DNA of 48,179 nucleotides, taken from NCBI GenBank assembly GCA_947630595.1, contig CANRIG010000015.1, forward strand, positions 1 through 48,179. Direction: 5' to 3'. Of the stretch, positions 7,618-15,664 are shown one piece after another. The DNA is from an uncultured Lachnospiraceae bacterium. GTDB lineage: Bacteria > Bacillota > Clostridia > Lachnospirales > Lachnospiraceae. A program made the translations under genes and the position numbers. The notes beneath the pieces were generated by a model. That model worked only from the letters and a program-made list of their open reading frames with translations. It was not told the DNA's origin and made no database searches. The first letter of the stretch is position 1; each line of letters starts with the position of its first letter.

Positions 7618-8478
7618 TCAGGAAGCCGCCTCGCCGTCCTTCTGCCGCACCTGGGAAAACGCCACCGCGCCCACGATGATGGCCGCGCCCAGGCACTGGC
7701 GCACGGTCGGCAACTCATGCAGGAAAAGAAAAGCAAACAGTATTCCATATACGGTTTCCATCGAGGAACAGATCCCGGCCAGCTGCGCCGGGATTTTTTT
7801 CAGGCTGCTGATGAACAGGGTGTGCGCCAGCGCCGTCATGAAGACGCCAAGCAATAAAAGCAGGCCGATGTCCGCTGCAGACGGACGGATGCCGGAAACC
7901 AGCACCGCCGGGGTCAGCGCCAGCGCAGCCACGCTCTGTTCGTAAAAGGAAATGCAGACGCTCTCATAATCACGGGAGAATCCTTTGTTCATCAGGGTCA
8001 GCACCGCATAGGACAGCGCCGACACCAGCCCCACCAGCAGGCCCCGCACCTGCCGGTTTGCAAGCGACAGCCCGGGCGTGGCCACGATCAGCCCCGCCAG
8101 AATCGCAAGCGCCGTCAGCACATGCTCCGCGCGCAGCCTCCGCCGGAAAACCAGCGGCTCCAGAAATGTCACAAACAATGGAAAAGAAGCGTAGGCAATG
8201 GTTCCCACCGCCACCGAGGACAGCTGAATCGATTCCAGAAACGTCCACCAGTGCAGCGCCAGCACCGCGCCGGCCAGAATAAAAAGCCCCAGGTCTCTTC
8301 GCGCCTGCAGCCGCAGCGGCCGCCTGCGCGCGAGCAGGTATATCAGCAGCGTAATGGAAGAAAAAAACACCCGGCCGAACGTGATGCCAAGCGCCGGAAT
8401 CCGCACCCATTTTGCAAACAGTCCGGCCAGCCCGAACAGCAGCACGGCCAGATTCACATACAAAACCGACCGCCTCAT
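7618..8478 (-). CDS. EamA/DMT family permease
   Basis: A 286-residue protein with about ten hydrophobic segments and the two-fold EamA repeat of the drug/metabolite transporter superfamily, usual length about 290. The second repeat starts near ALSYAVLTLMNKGFS. The substrate is unknown; relatives move amino acids, purines or small metabolites. I placed the start at the ATG opening MRRSVLYVN, which follows a G-rich stretch; the longer frame adds 43 residues that are not membrane-like and overlap the leader. A minus-strand promoter lies at 8578-8607. The gene is divergent from the ATP-grasp operon. Confidence 0.85.
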   Translation of the reverse strand: MRRSVLYVNLAVLLFGLAGLFAKWVRIPALGITFGRVFFSSITLLIYLLARRRPLRLQARRDLGLFILAGAVLALHWWTFLESIQLSSVAVGTIAYASFPLFVTFLEPLVFRRRLRAEHVLTALAILAGLIVATPGLSLANRQVRGLLVGLVSALSYAVLTLMNKGFSRDYESVCISFYEQSVAALALTPAVLVSGIRPSAADIGLLLLLGVFMTALAHTLFISSLKKIPAQLAGICSSMETVYGILFAFLFLHELPTVRQCLGAAIIVGAVAFSQVRQKDGEAAS

Positions 8479-8577
8479 ATGCAGTCCCCCCCTGTCTCCT
8501 CCTGTCATAACGCGGGCGCATACGCGCAGCGGAAAATTTCTCCGTATAACATGTCCGCTCCGTCCGGCATTACCTGC

Positions 8578-8607
8578 ATTATAATACGGACCGCATGGTT
8601 CTGGCAA
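8578..8607 (-). promoter_or_regulatory. Promoter of the EamA permease gene
   Basis: On the minus strand TTGCCA (8607-8602), an 18-base spacer and TATAAT (8583-8578). It lies back to back with the ATP-grasp operon promoter; only eight bases separate the two -35 boxes. Confidence 0.6.
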
Positions 8608-8615
8608 TTCTTTTA

Positions 8616-8644
8616 TTGACGGTTTCTTTATCTTATGTTATCAT
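8616..8644 (+). promoter_or_regulatory. Promoter of the ATP-grasp operon
   Basis: TTGACG (8616-8621), a 17-base spacer and TATCAT (8639-8644), pointing at the ATP-grasp gene. The predicted start near 8651 lies just before a terminator-like hairpin. Confidence 0.6.
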
Positions 8645-8659
8645 GTTTTCCGTAATGCA

Positions 8660-8696
8660 GGCAAGGATGTCGGAAACGGCGTCCCTGCCTTTTTTT
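8660..8696 (+). terminator. Intrinsic terminator in the leader of the ATP-grasp operon
   Basis: GGCAAGGATGTC pairs imperfectly with GGCGTCCCTGCC around a GGAAAC loop, followed by eight Ts (8689-8696). It sits after the operon promoter and 26 bases before the first start codon. No other plus-strand gene upstream needs this terminator, so it may attenuate the operon. No antiterminator structure was recognised. Confidence 0.65.
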
Positions 8697-8722
8697 ATTC
8701 TGATTCCAAAGAGGTGATGTTT

Positions 8723-10036
8723 ATGCACGATATCTGCAGAGAAGCCGATGCCATCAACGAACAGCTCGCACGCTACGGCGTCAAATTCGGCATTTACAAA
8801 AACAACGTATTCAAGGAGCAGCTTTTCCCGTTTGACGCTATTCCGCGCATCATCGAAGCCGATGAATTTGCGTACCTGGAGCGCGGCCTCCGGCAGCGGG
8901 TGACGGCGCTCAACTGTTTTCTGGCGGATATTTATTCAGACAAAAAGATTGTCAAGGACGGCGTGATTCCGCCGGAATTCATTTATTCCTCCTCCGGCTA
9001 TCTGCCGCAGTGCGAGGGCGTGAAACCGCCCAAAAACATCGCCAGCCACATCTCCGGCATCGATCTGGTGCAGTCGCAGGACGGCACCTGGTACGTGCTG
9101 GAGGATAACCTGCGCGTGCCCTCCGGGGCCTCCTACCCGCTGATCGCGCGCGATCTCTGCCGCAGGGCCAGCCCGCGCACCTTCCGCGAACGCCGGATCG
9201 AGGACAACCGCAACTACGCCGGCCTGCTGAAGCAGGTGATGGACTACGTAAACACCGGCGGCGACAACGTGATCATGACGCCGGGGCGCTACAACGCGGC
9301 GTTTTTCGAGCACTCCTACCTGGCCGAGAAGACCGGGGCCGCCCTCGTGACCGGCAGCAACCTTTTCGTCGAAAACGACGTCCTGTACTATCTCGATTAC
9401 AGCGGGGAAAAGCGGCGCATCGGGGCGATTTACCGGCGCGTCTCCGACGAGTACCTCGACCCCATGAATTTCCTGCCGGAATCGCTGATCGGCGTGCCGC
9501 ACATGTTCGACGTGTTCCGCAAGGGGAACGTGGCCATCCTCAACGCGCCCGGGAACGGCGTCGCCGACGACAAGGGAATTTATTATTTTGTTCCCAAAAT
9601 GGTAAAATACTATCTGGACGAGGACTGCATCACCCGCAACGCGCCCACCTACCTGCCCTACTATGAGCAGGACCGCCGCTATGTGCTCGACCACCTCGGC
9701 GAGATCGTCATCAAGGACGTGGCGGAGGCCGGCGGCTACGGCGTGGTTTTCGGCAGCAAGCTCACCCGGCAGGAAAAAGAGGACATGGCCGCGCTGATTC
9801 AGAGCGAACCGCGCCGCTTCATCGCCCAGGATGTAATTGACTTTATCGACATCGACATCATGGAAAACGGCGAGCGCACGCCGCGCAAGGCCGACCTGCG
9901 CGCCTTCGTTTTAAGCGGTGAGGATGTCGTCGTCTGGAAAAGCGGGCTTACGCGGTTTTCGCGCGACCCCGATTCCTTTATCGTAAATTCTTCTCAGGGA
10001 GGAGGCTTCAAAGACACATGGGTATTATCACGGTAG
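8723..10036 (+). CDS. Circularly permuted ATP-grasp protein (CP_ATPgrasp_2, former DUF404/407)
   Basis: A 437-residue member of the circularly permuted ATP-grasp group, predicted to make amide bonds by activating a carboxylate with ATP. Conserved stretches include VLEDNLRVPSGASYP, IGAIYRRVSDEYLDP, APGNGVADDKGIYYFVP and KDVAEAGGYGVVFG, the last being the glycine-rich nucleotide loop. I chose the ATG at 8723 (MHDICREAD) because GAGG lies eight bases upstream; a GTG at 8714 overlaps that site. It is the first gene of a five-gene operon and overlaps the Alpha-E gene by 19 bases. The substrate is unknown; family predictions favour peptide or amino-acid ligation. Confidence 0.88.
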   Translation: MHDICREADAINEQLARYGVKFGIYKNNVFKEQLFPFDAIPRIIEADEFAYLERGLRQRVTALNCFLADIYSDKKIVKDGVIPPEFIYSSSGYLPQCEGVKPPKNIASHISGIDLVQSQDGTWYVLEDNLRVPSGASYPLIARDLCRRASPRTFRERRIEDNRNYAGLLKQVMDYVNTGGDNVIMTPGRYNAAFFEHSYLAEKTGAALVTGSNLFVENDVLYYLDYSGEKRRIGAIYRRVSDEYLDPMNFLPESLIGVPHMFDVFRKGNVAILNAPGNGVADDKGIYYFVPKMVKYYLDEDCITRNAPTYLPYYEQDRRYVLDHLGEIVIKDVAEAGGYGVVFGSKLTRQEKEDMAALIQSEPRRFIAQDVIDFIDIDIMENGERTPRKADLRAFVLSGEDVVVWKSGLTRFSRDPDSFIVNSSQGGGFKDTWVLSR

Positions 10037-10686
10037 AAAAAGCGGATCACCTGTTCTGGCTCGGCCGCTATTCGGAGCGGGTCTACACGACCCTGAAGCT
10101 CTACTGCGACGGCTACGACAGCATGATCGACCTCGACGACCAGTATCACAAAAAGCTCTGCGAGCTGCTCGACATTCCGGATATTTATGAGTCAAAGGAT
10201 GATTTTATCAGCCGCTACGGCTACGACAAGACCGATCCCAATTCCATCATCAGCAACCTGCTGCGCGCCTACGACAACGCGATCGTCATGCGCGACGAGA
10301 TCGGCACGGAGACGCTGGCCTATATCCAGATGGCGCTCTACGGCCTCGAGGCCGCGGCCTGCAGCGAGGCGCCCATGATCCGCATCCAGAAAGTGGTGGA
10401 CAATCTGCTGGCGTTCTGGGGCTGCGTGGACGACCAGATCGACGGGCGCTGCATCCGCGGCGTCATGAAATTCGGCAAGCGCGTGGAACGGCTCGACCTC
10501 TATCTCCGTTTCCAGCGCAGCCCGTCCGAGATCCGCCGCAACTATTCGCGGCTCGTCCCGCGCGCGGTTGAGAGCGGCATGCCATATAATAAGGAAGCGC
10601 TGGAACAGCTGAAGCAGACGATTCAGGCCCCCGTCATCGACTACGACGCGGCCCTGACCCAGTTAGGACGAATTTTAGATGTGTAA
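10018..10686 (+). CDS. Alpha-E domain protein (former DUF403)
   Basis: A 222-residue all-helical protein of the Alpha-E family. The diagnostic N-terminus ADHLFWLGRYSERVYTTLKL (residues 9-28) is present. Family length is about 300 in proteobacteria, so this is a short form. Its biochemical role is unknown, but it almost always travels with circularly permuted ATP-grasp and transglutaminase-like proteins, as here. The gene starts inside the ATP-grasp gene with a GGAGGAGG site and overlaps the next gene by eight bases, so translation is probably coupled. Assignment is confident; function is inferred only from context. Confidence 0.88.
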   Translation: MGIITVEKADHLFWLGRYSERVYTTLKLYCDGYDSMIDLDDQYHKKLCELLDIPDIYESKDDFISRYGYDKTDPNSIISNLLRAYDNAIVMRDEIGTETLAYIQMALYGLEAAACSEAPMIRIQKVVDNLLAFWGCVDDQIDGRCIRGVMKFGKRVERLDLYLRFQRSPSEIRRNYSRLVPRAVESGMPYNKEALEQLKQTIQAPVIDYDAALTQLGRILDV

Positions 10687-11479
10687 AACCATTCTTTCAT
10701 TTTCATATGAAATGCGGTCGGAATTTGACCGCGATATCACGCGCCACGACTTCCGGCTCATGTGCATCCCGCGCGGCAGCCTGCGGCAGAGGGTGCTGCG
10801 CGCCGTCTGCGAGGTGTCGCCCTACACGTGGCTGTCCGAGGACTGCGACGGCTTCGGCAATCCCTACGTTTACGGGGCGGCGGGCGATCATCACAGGCTG
10901 TTTCACGTGCGTGTTTCCGGGCAGGTGCAGACGGGCCTTGCCGATTTTGAGGAATACGCCTCCGAAAACGACGGCCTCTTTCGCTTTCCGTCGCCGATGA
11001 CCGTGCCCGGCCCGAAGATCACACATTATTTTGGACGGCTGCGCCCGCCTGACGAAGCCGGGACGCCCCTGGCGCGGGCACGCTTTTATATGGAACAGCT
11101 TCACCGCGATTTTTCGTACCGCAGCGGCGTGACCGACACCGCGACCACCGCAGAACAGGCGCTCGCCCAGGGCTGCGGCGTCTGTCAGGACTTCGCGCAC
11201 CTGCTGACCGCCCTCTGCCGGCTGGACGGGATTCCGGCCCGCTACGCGGCGGGCATGCTGACCGGCGAGGGGCAAACGCACGCCTGGACGGAAGTGCTCT
11301 CGGGCGGCCGCTGGTACGGCCTCGACCCCACGCACGGGCGCGCCGTCGACTGCAATTACATCAAGCTGTCCCACGGGCGCGACTGCCGCGACTGCCTCGT
11401 CAACCGCGGCCTCTACTGCAATCCCGCGCGGGAGACGCAGCGCATCCGCGCCAGCGTCGCCGTGCTGCCGCCGGCGTAA
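10679..11479 (+). CDS. Transglutaminase-like cysteine protease/transferase
   Basis: A 266-residue protein. Residues 1-110 look like the bacterial transglutaminase N-terminal beta domain and residues 130-230 like the papain-like core. The triad is visible: Cys169 in GCGVCQDFAH, His201 in THAWTEV and Asp216 in LDPTHG. Such proteins cut or form amide bonds. It lies in an operon with an ATP-grasp ligase and two aspartoacylase-like proteins and starts within the Alpha-E gene. A second cysteine (166) precedes the catalytic one, and a cysteine-rich tail (235-247) may bind metal. No signal peptide is evident, so it probably acts in the cytosol. Confidence 0.87.
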   Translation: MCKTILSFSYEMRSEFDRDITRHDFRLMCIPRGSLRQRVLRAVCEVSPYTWLSEDCDGFGNPYVYGAAGDHHRLFHVRVSGQVQTGLADFEEYASENDGLFRFPSPMTVPGPKITHYFGRLRPPDEAGTPLARARFYMEQLHRDFSYRSGVTDTATTAEQALAQGCGVCQDFAHLLTALCRLDGIPARYAAGMLTGEGQTHAWTEVLSGGRWYGLDPTHGRAVDCNYIKLSHGRDCRDCLVNRGLYCNPARETQRIRASVAVLPPA

Positions 11480-11535
11480 TCCGCCCGGCGCATCAAAACG
11501 CATCATTCCAAACGTATGCATAAGGAGACATTCAG

Positions 11536-12453
11536 ATGATAGAAACCGTAACCAAAATTGACCTGCCTGTGGACGAATCGCTCCGCATCGTGAAAAACCG
11601 CATTCAGGCGGGGAAAGGAAAGCGCATCAGCATCGTCACCGGTACCCACGGCGACGAGCTCGAGGGGCAGGCCGTCTGCTTTGAGGTCGGCAAACGCCTG
11701 CGCGAACAGCCCGGCTGCCTGAACGGCACCGTGGACATTTATCCGGCCCTGAACCCGCTCGGCATCGATTCCATCACCCGCGGCATTCCGGGCTTCGACC
11801 TCGACATGAACCGCATTTTTCCCGGCTCCGAGGACGGGGCGATGACGGAGTACATGGCCTCGCGCATTGTCGGCGACATCGCCGGCAGCGACGTCTGCAT
11901 CGACATCCACGCCAGCAATATTTTCCTGCGCGAAATCCCGCAGGCCCGCATCAACACCCACACGGCGCAGCAGCTTGTGCCGATGGCGGAATTTTTAAAC
12001 CTTGACTTTGTCTGGGTGCACGCGGCGGCGACCGTGCTTGAATCGACGCTCGCGCACTCCTTAAACAGCGCCGGGACGCCGACGCTGGTGGTGGAGATGG
12101 GCGTGGGCATGCGCATCACGCGCGATTACTGCCGGCAGCTCGCCGACGGCATTTTCTGTCTGATGCACCGCATGGGCATCTGGACCGGAGAGGTGATCGC
12201 GCCGAAAAAGCCGATCATATCGACCGACGGTCAGGTGCAGTTTATCAACGCGGCGGCCTCGGGCATTTTCATCCCGCAGGTGGAGCACACCACGCAGGTC
12301 TGCCGCGGCGATTACATCGGCGACATCGTCAGCCCGCTGACCGGCATCGTCGTCGACCGCATTCTCTCGCCCTGCGACGGCATGGTGTTTACGCTGCGCG
12401 AATACCCGGTGGTCGACGAGGGCTCGCTGATCGCAAGAATACTGGAGGTGTAA
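11536..12453 (+). CDS. M14-type succinylglutamate desuccinylase/aspartoacylase family protein (intact active site)
   Basis: A 305-residue zinc amidohydrolase of the AstE/AspA branch of the M14 carboxypeptidase fold, predicted to hydrolyse an acyl-amino acid or peptide amide. The zinc ligands are visible: His38 and Glu41 in GTHGDE, and His125 in DIHAS. The likely general base is Glu187 in VVEMGVG. The tail (residues 230-305) is a beta-rich lipoyl/barrel-like domain (GDYIGDIVSPLTG). The ATG has AAGGAG about nine bases upstream. It lies 56 bases behind the transglutaminase-like gene and three bases before a degenerate paralogue. Confidence 0.87.
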   Translation: MIETVTKIDLPVDESLRIVKNRIQAGKGKRISIVTGTHGDELEGQAVCFEVGKRLREQPGCLNGTVDIYPALNPLGIDSITRGIPGFDLDMNRIFPGSEDGAMTEYMASRIVGDIAGSDVCIDIHASNIFLREIPQARINTHTAQQLVPMAEFLNLDFVWVHAAATVLESTLAHSLNSAGTPTLVVEMGVGMRITRDYCRQLADGIFCLMHRMGIWTGEVIAPKKPIISTDGQVQFINAAASGIFIPQVEHTTQVCRGDYIGDIVSPLTGIVVDRILSPCDGMVFTLREYPVVDEGSLIARILEV

Positions 12454-12456
12454 GGC

Positions 12457-13389
12457 ATGAAACGCAAAATTATCTTTGAACTGAAATCGCTCTACCGCGA
12501 CAGCTTCCGCGTCACCGGCTTTCTGTTCGGACACGGGGAAAAATCCGCCTGCATCGTGGGCGCGCTGCGCGGCAACGAGGTCCAGCAGCTTTACACCTGC
12601 TCGCAGCTCGTAAAAACGCTCAAGCGGCTGGAGGCCGAGGGCCGCATCTGCGACGGCAAATCCATCCTCGTCGTTCCCTCCGTCAACACCTATTCCATGA
12701 ACATCAAAAAGCGCTTCTGGCCCACCGACAACACGGACATCAACCGCATGTTTCCCGGCTACGATCTCGGCGAGACGACGCAGCGCATCGCCGCCGGGCT
12801 TTTTGAGGAAATCAAAGACTACAAAAACGGCATCCAGTTTGCGAGCTTTTACATCCCGGGCGTTTTTGTGCCGCACGTGCGCATCATGAAAACCGGCTAT
12901 GAAAACGTCGATATGGCGCGCGAATTCGGCCTTCCCTACATCGTCCTGCGCCAGCCGCGGCCCTACGACACGACCACGCTCAACTACAACTGGCAGGTCT
13001 GGGAATCGCACGCCTTTTCCGTCTACGCCGGAACCACCGACACCATCAACCATGACGACGTCACCCTGGCCGTGAACGCCGTGCTCAATTTTCTGCGCAA
13101 GGAGGGCATCATCCGCAGCTCCGGCTTCGTGCATGAGGGCTACATCGCCAGCGTGGTCGCCGAGAATGAGCTCGTAAACGTGCAGACGGGCGCGGCCGGC
13201 ATCATCGACCGCTTCGTGCAGCCCGGCGCCAACGTGGTGCGCGGCGACCTGCTCTCGCGCGTCCTCGACCCGTACGACGGAAGCGTCCGCTCGGAGATTC
13301 TCTCTCCGACCGACGGCGTCGTCTTCTTTGTGCAGGAGGAGCCGCTGGTGTACGCGAACGCCTCCGTGTATAAAATTATCCGGGAGTAA
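12457..13389 (+). CDS. Degenerate M14 aspartoacylase-like paralogue, probable pseudoenzyme
   Basis: A 310-residue paralogue of the preceding gene. Aligned without gaps at the first motif, GTHGDE becomes GALRGNE, so His38 is replaced by Arg38 while Glu41 remains. DIHAS becomes IQFAS, replacing the second zinc His by Phe128. The catalytic Glu region VVEMGVG becomes SVYAGTT. The NRMFPG motif (96-101) and the C-terminal beta domain (GDLLSRVLDPYDG) are kept. The frame is intact and the protein is well conserved in shape, so it looks like a regulatory or binding partner of the active paralogue, not a decaying gene. Start: ATG, with GGAGG overlapping the previous stop. Confidence 0.85.
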   Translation: MKRKIIFELKSLYRDSFRVTGFLFGHGEKSACIVGALRGNEVQQLYTCSQLVKTLKRLEAEGRICDGKSILVVPSVNTYSMNIKKRFWPTDNTDINRMFPGYDLGETTQRIAAGLFEEIKDYKNGIQFASFYIPGVFVPHVRIMKTGYENVDMAREFGLPYIVLRQPRPYDTTTLNYNWQVWESHAFSVYAGTTDTINHDDVTLAVNAVLNFLRKEGIIRSSGFVHEGYIASVVAENELVNVQTGAAGIIDRFVQPGANVVRGDLLSRVLDPYDGSVRSEILSPTDGVVFFVQEEPLVYANASVYKIIRE

Positions 13390-13450
13390 CGCCTCCGGAT
13401 ACCAGTCTTTTATTCAAAAAAGAAAAAATTTCGTCTCCCGCGGGGATATT

Positions 13451-13478
13451 TTGGCGTTCTGCGCGTCTAATCTATAGT
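13451..13478 (+). promoter_or_regulatory. Candidate promoter of the sigma/anti-sigma operon
   Basis: TTGGCG (13451-13456), a 16-base spacer and TATAGT (13473-13478). A small AGGGA/TCCCT hairpin follows. No clear ECF-type autoregulatory promoter was identified. Confidence 0.4.
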
Positions 13479-13535
13479 AAGGGATGCAGGTCCCTTGCGA
13501 ATAAAACAGCTGGCCGGCTAAAAGGTGGTGTTGAC

Positions 13536-14021
13536 GTGACAAAAGAACAGTTGGGAGCGCTGATCCTTGATTCGGAGCGGCAGTTGTACTCGACCGCCAA
13601 AAGCATTCTGTGCAGCGACCAGGATTGTGCGGACGCCATTCAGGAGACGATTGTGAGGGCATTTTCTAGGATTGACACGCTGAGAAATGACAAATACGCC
13701 AAAACCTGGCTGATCCGCATCCTGATGAACGAATGCCGCACCCTCCAGCGAAAGTCGGGCAGATTCCTCTCCCTGGAAAATCTGGGCGGGCGGCCGGAGA
13801 CGGCGGCGGAACAGGAAGCGGATTACAGCGACCTGTACAGGGCTTTGCATGCTCTGAAAGAGGAACTGCGGCTTCCGGTTATTCTGTACTACATCGAGGA
13901 TTTCAGCGTAAGGGAAATTGCGCAGATTCTTGAGATAAGCGAGGGCGCCGTGCAGAAACGGCTTGCCCGGGCGCGGCGGAAGCTCAGGTACGATCTGCAG
14001 GAAAGAGAGGCGTTGATATGA
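13536..14021 (+). CDS. ECF-type RNA polymerase sigma factor
   Basis: A 161-residue sigma-70 family protein with only regions 2 and 4. Region 2 includes DCADAIQETIVRAF (residues 31-44) and region 2.4 YAKTWLIRILMNE. Region 4 is the helix-turn-helix FSVREIAQILEISEGAVQKR (residues 125-144). It directs RNA polymerase to a stress or envelope regulon that cannot be named from sequence. The start is GTG, with AAAGGTGG just upstream. Its stop overlaps the start of the next gene (ATGA), so a membrane-anchored regulator is translationally coupled to it. Confidence 0.9.
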   Translation: MTKEQLGALILDSERQLYSTAKSILCSDQDCADAIQETIVRAFSRIDTLRNDKYAKTWLIRILMNECRTLQRKSGRFLSLENLGGRPETAAEQEADYSDLYRALHALKEELRLPVILYYIEDFSVREIAQILEISEGAVQKRLARARRKLRYDLQEREALI

Positions 14022-15469
14022 GACTGGAAAATATGAAAGAAAATATCCCCGAAACTCCGGAATTTATCCACAGGATGATTCAGGATGAAGTGAAAAACCA
14101 GATGCAGGCTGCAAAGGTGATTTCCCTGCAGGCCCGCAAAAGAAACCGCCGGACCGGCGCAAGGCTGGCGGCTGCGGCGGCATGCGTGCTGGCCGTATCC
14201 ACCGTAGGCTACGCCGGCGCAAAGCTGTACCATATGTCTCTGGAAAGCGAGGGAGCCTACCGCATCGCGGCCGGCATCAGCGCGGACGGCAGCCCCGGAA
14301 AAACCAGCCTTCCGAAAAAAATGCACGGGATCGATATCTCCGCGGACTACATCCCGGAGGGCATGGAATGGCTCGATGAGTCGCATCTGACCTACCCGGA
14401 AAACGGCTGGAGCGGCGGATTCAGTTTCTCGTCGGTGCTTCTGGACACGGACGATCTGGACAAAGTTCTGGAAGAGAATAACGTCGTCGAGAGCGAGGAA
14501 AGGACGTTCGGCAGCTACGGAGGCGTATACCTCCGCTACCATGACCTCGCGCAGGACGGCTCGTTCAATCAGCGGATTTATCTGCTTTGCCCGGATATCT
14601 CCCGCGTCATTACCATTTACATCGGCGACGACGTCACGAAGGAGGACGCCGTAAAGGTGGCCGAACACCTTGTCATCACCGAAACCGACGACCTGTTTGA
14701 TACGGATGCCATGACTACCTGGAGCGAGCTTGTGGGATCGGAGACGGAGCGGTCGGCATCCCACGACACGCTGACCGTCTCCGCCGCGGAACACGAACTG
14801 ACGGTGCATCCGATCGGCGAGGATTTTGTCCTGCCTGCAATGCATACGGACGAAAACGGCGGTTTCGTGCCGGCCGAGCAGGTTACGGTGCGCGTGGATT
14901 CCGTCCAGACGTCGGACGATCTTCATCTGCTCGACGGAATGGAACTGCCGCAGGAATGGGAGGATGCAATCGGCGGCGACGGAAAGCTGATGGACAATAC
15001 CCTGTCCTATATCCGCTCCGGCGACGGCGTCGATACGCTGGACGAGGTGGTAAAGACTGAAACCGTGAAGCAGAAGCTCGTCTTTGCGACCGTCACCTAT
15101 ACCAACCATTCCGACGGGGAGCTCCGTCACATGCTTTACCGCGGTATGCTGGTACTGATGAATCAGGAAGACGGCGGCTATCAGATTTACAACCCGCGGG
15201 AGCGCTCCGGCGACGGCTATGACCGCGTCATGTGGGACGGCGCGGCGGATACGGGCGCCATGACTTGGAGCAGCGTGCTGGATGATTTCGAAGATGGAGG
15301 AAACTACATTCCTTCCCTGAAGCCCGGCGAGAGCATTCAGCTGAATATGGCATGGCTCGTCAATGAAAACGACCTGCCGCATATGTACCTTGCGCTCAAC
15401 GGCGACGGTTCGGCGTATGCGTTCACGGATTCCATGCTGGAAACGGGGCTGGTGGATATTCGGCAGTGA
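14018..15469 (+). CDS. Membrane-anchored sigma-factor partner (probable anti-sigma factor)
   Basis: A 483-residue protein with one membrane segment (about residues 48-66). A short cytosolic part (1-47) precedes it and a large extracytoplasmic domain follows. The cytosolic tail is rich in charged residues (FIHRMIQDEVKNQ). The outer domain has a DUF4367-like first half, with PEGMEW and RYHDLAQDGSFNQRIYLL, and a second beta-rich half that I do not recognise. Its position, with an ATGA overlap behind an ECF sigma gene, indicates a sensor or anti-sigma factor. The pair shares the terminator at 15513-15557. Confidence 0.72.
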   Translation: MRLENMKENIPETPEFIHRMIQDEVKNQMQAAKVISLQARKRNRRTGARLAAAAACVLAVSTVGYAGAKLYHMSLESEGAYRIAAGISADGSPGKTSLPKKMHGIDISADYIPEGMEWLDESHLTYPENGWSGGFSFSSVLLDTDDLDKVLEENNVVESEERTFGSYGGVYLRYHDLAQDGSFNQRIYLLCPDISRVITIYIGDDVTKEDAVKVAEHLVITETDDLFDTDAMTTWSELVGSETERSASHDTLTVSAAEHELTVHPIGEDFVLPAMHTDENGGFVPAEQVTVRVDSVQTSDDLHLLDGMELPQEWEDAIGGDGKLMDNTLSYIRSGDGVDTLDEVVKTETVKQKLVFATVTYTNHSDGELRHMLYRGMLVLMNQEDGGYQIYNPRERSGDGYDRVMWDGAADTGAMTWSSVLDDFEDGGNYIPSLKPGESIQLNMAWLVNENDLPHMYLALNGDGSAYAFTDSMLETGLVDIRQ

Positions 15470-15512
15470 GGTGAGGGCCGTTCGGCTCGGTGATCAGAAT
15501 TGGTTGTTTATA

Positions 15513-15557
15513 AAATTCGGCAGATTTTGGATAATTACAAAAATCTGCCGAATTTTT
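15513..15557 (+). terminator. Strong terminator of the sigma/anti-sigma operon
   Basis: A perfect 16-bp inverted repeat (15513-15528 and 15540-15555, AAATTCGGCAGATTTT and its complement) with an 11-base loop ends in a T tract. The repeat is A-rich on the left, so it may also work on the minus strand. Confidence 0.9.
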
Positions 15558-15558
15558 G

Positions 15559-15588
15559 TTGACTGAGACAGCTTATTTCGGCTATAAT
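15559..15588 (+). promoter_or_regulatory. Promoter of the AAA/DUF4143 ATPase gene
   Basis: TTGACT (15559-15564), an 18-base spacer and TATAAT (15583-15588). It begins inside the T tract of the preceding terminator, so the operon boundary is packed into one 76-base block. Confidence 0.8.
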
Positions 15589-15664
15589 GAGAGCAGAACC
15601 AAAATCAGCCGAAAACAATCCTGCGCGGCAGTCATGCCGCTGTCATACTTTCAGGGGAGGTCTC

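Noticed and set aside
13390-13535. Terminator expected behind the M14 pair
   Set aside because: A small AGGGA/TCCCT stem is present but has no T tract, so I could not support a terminator.
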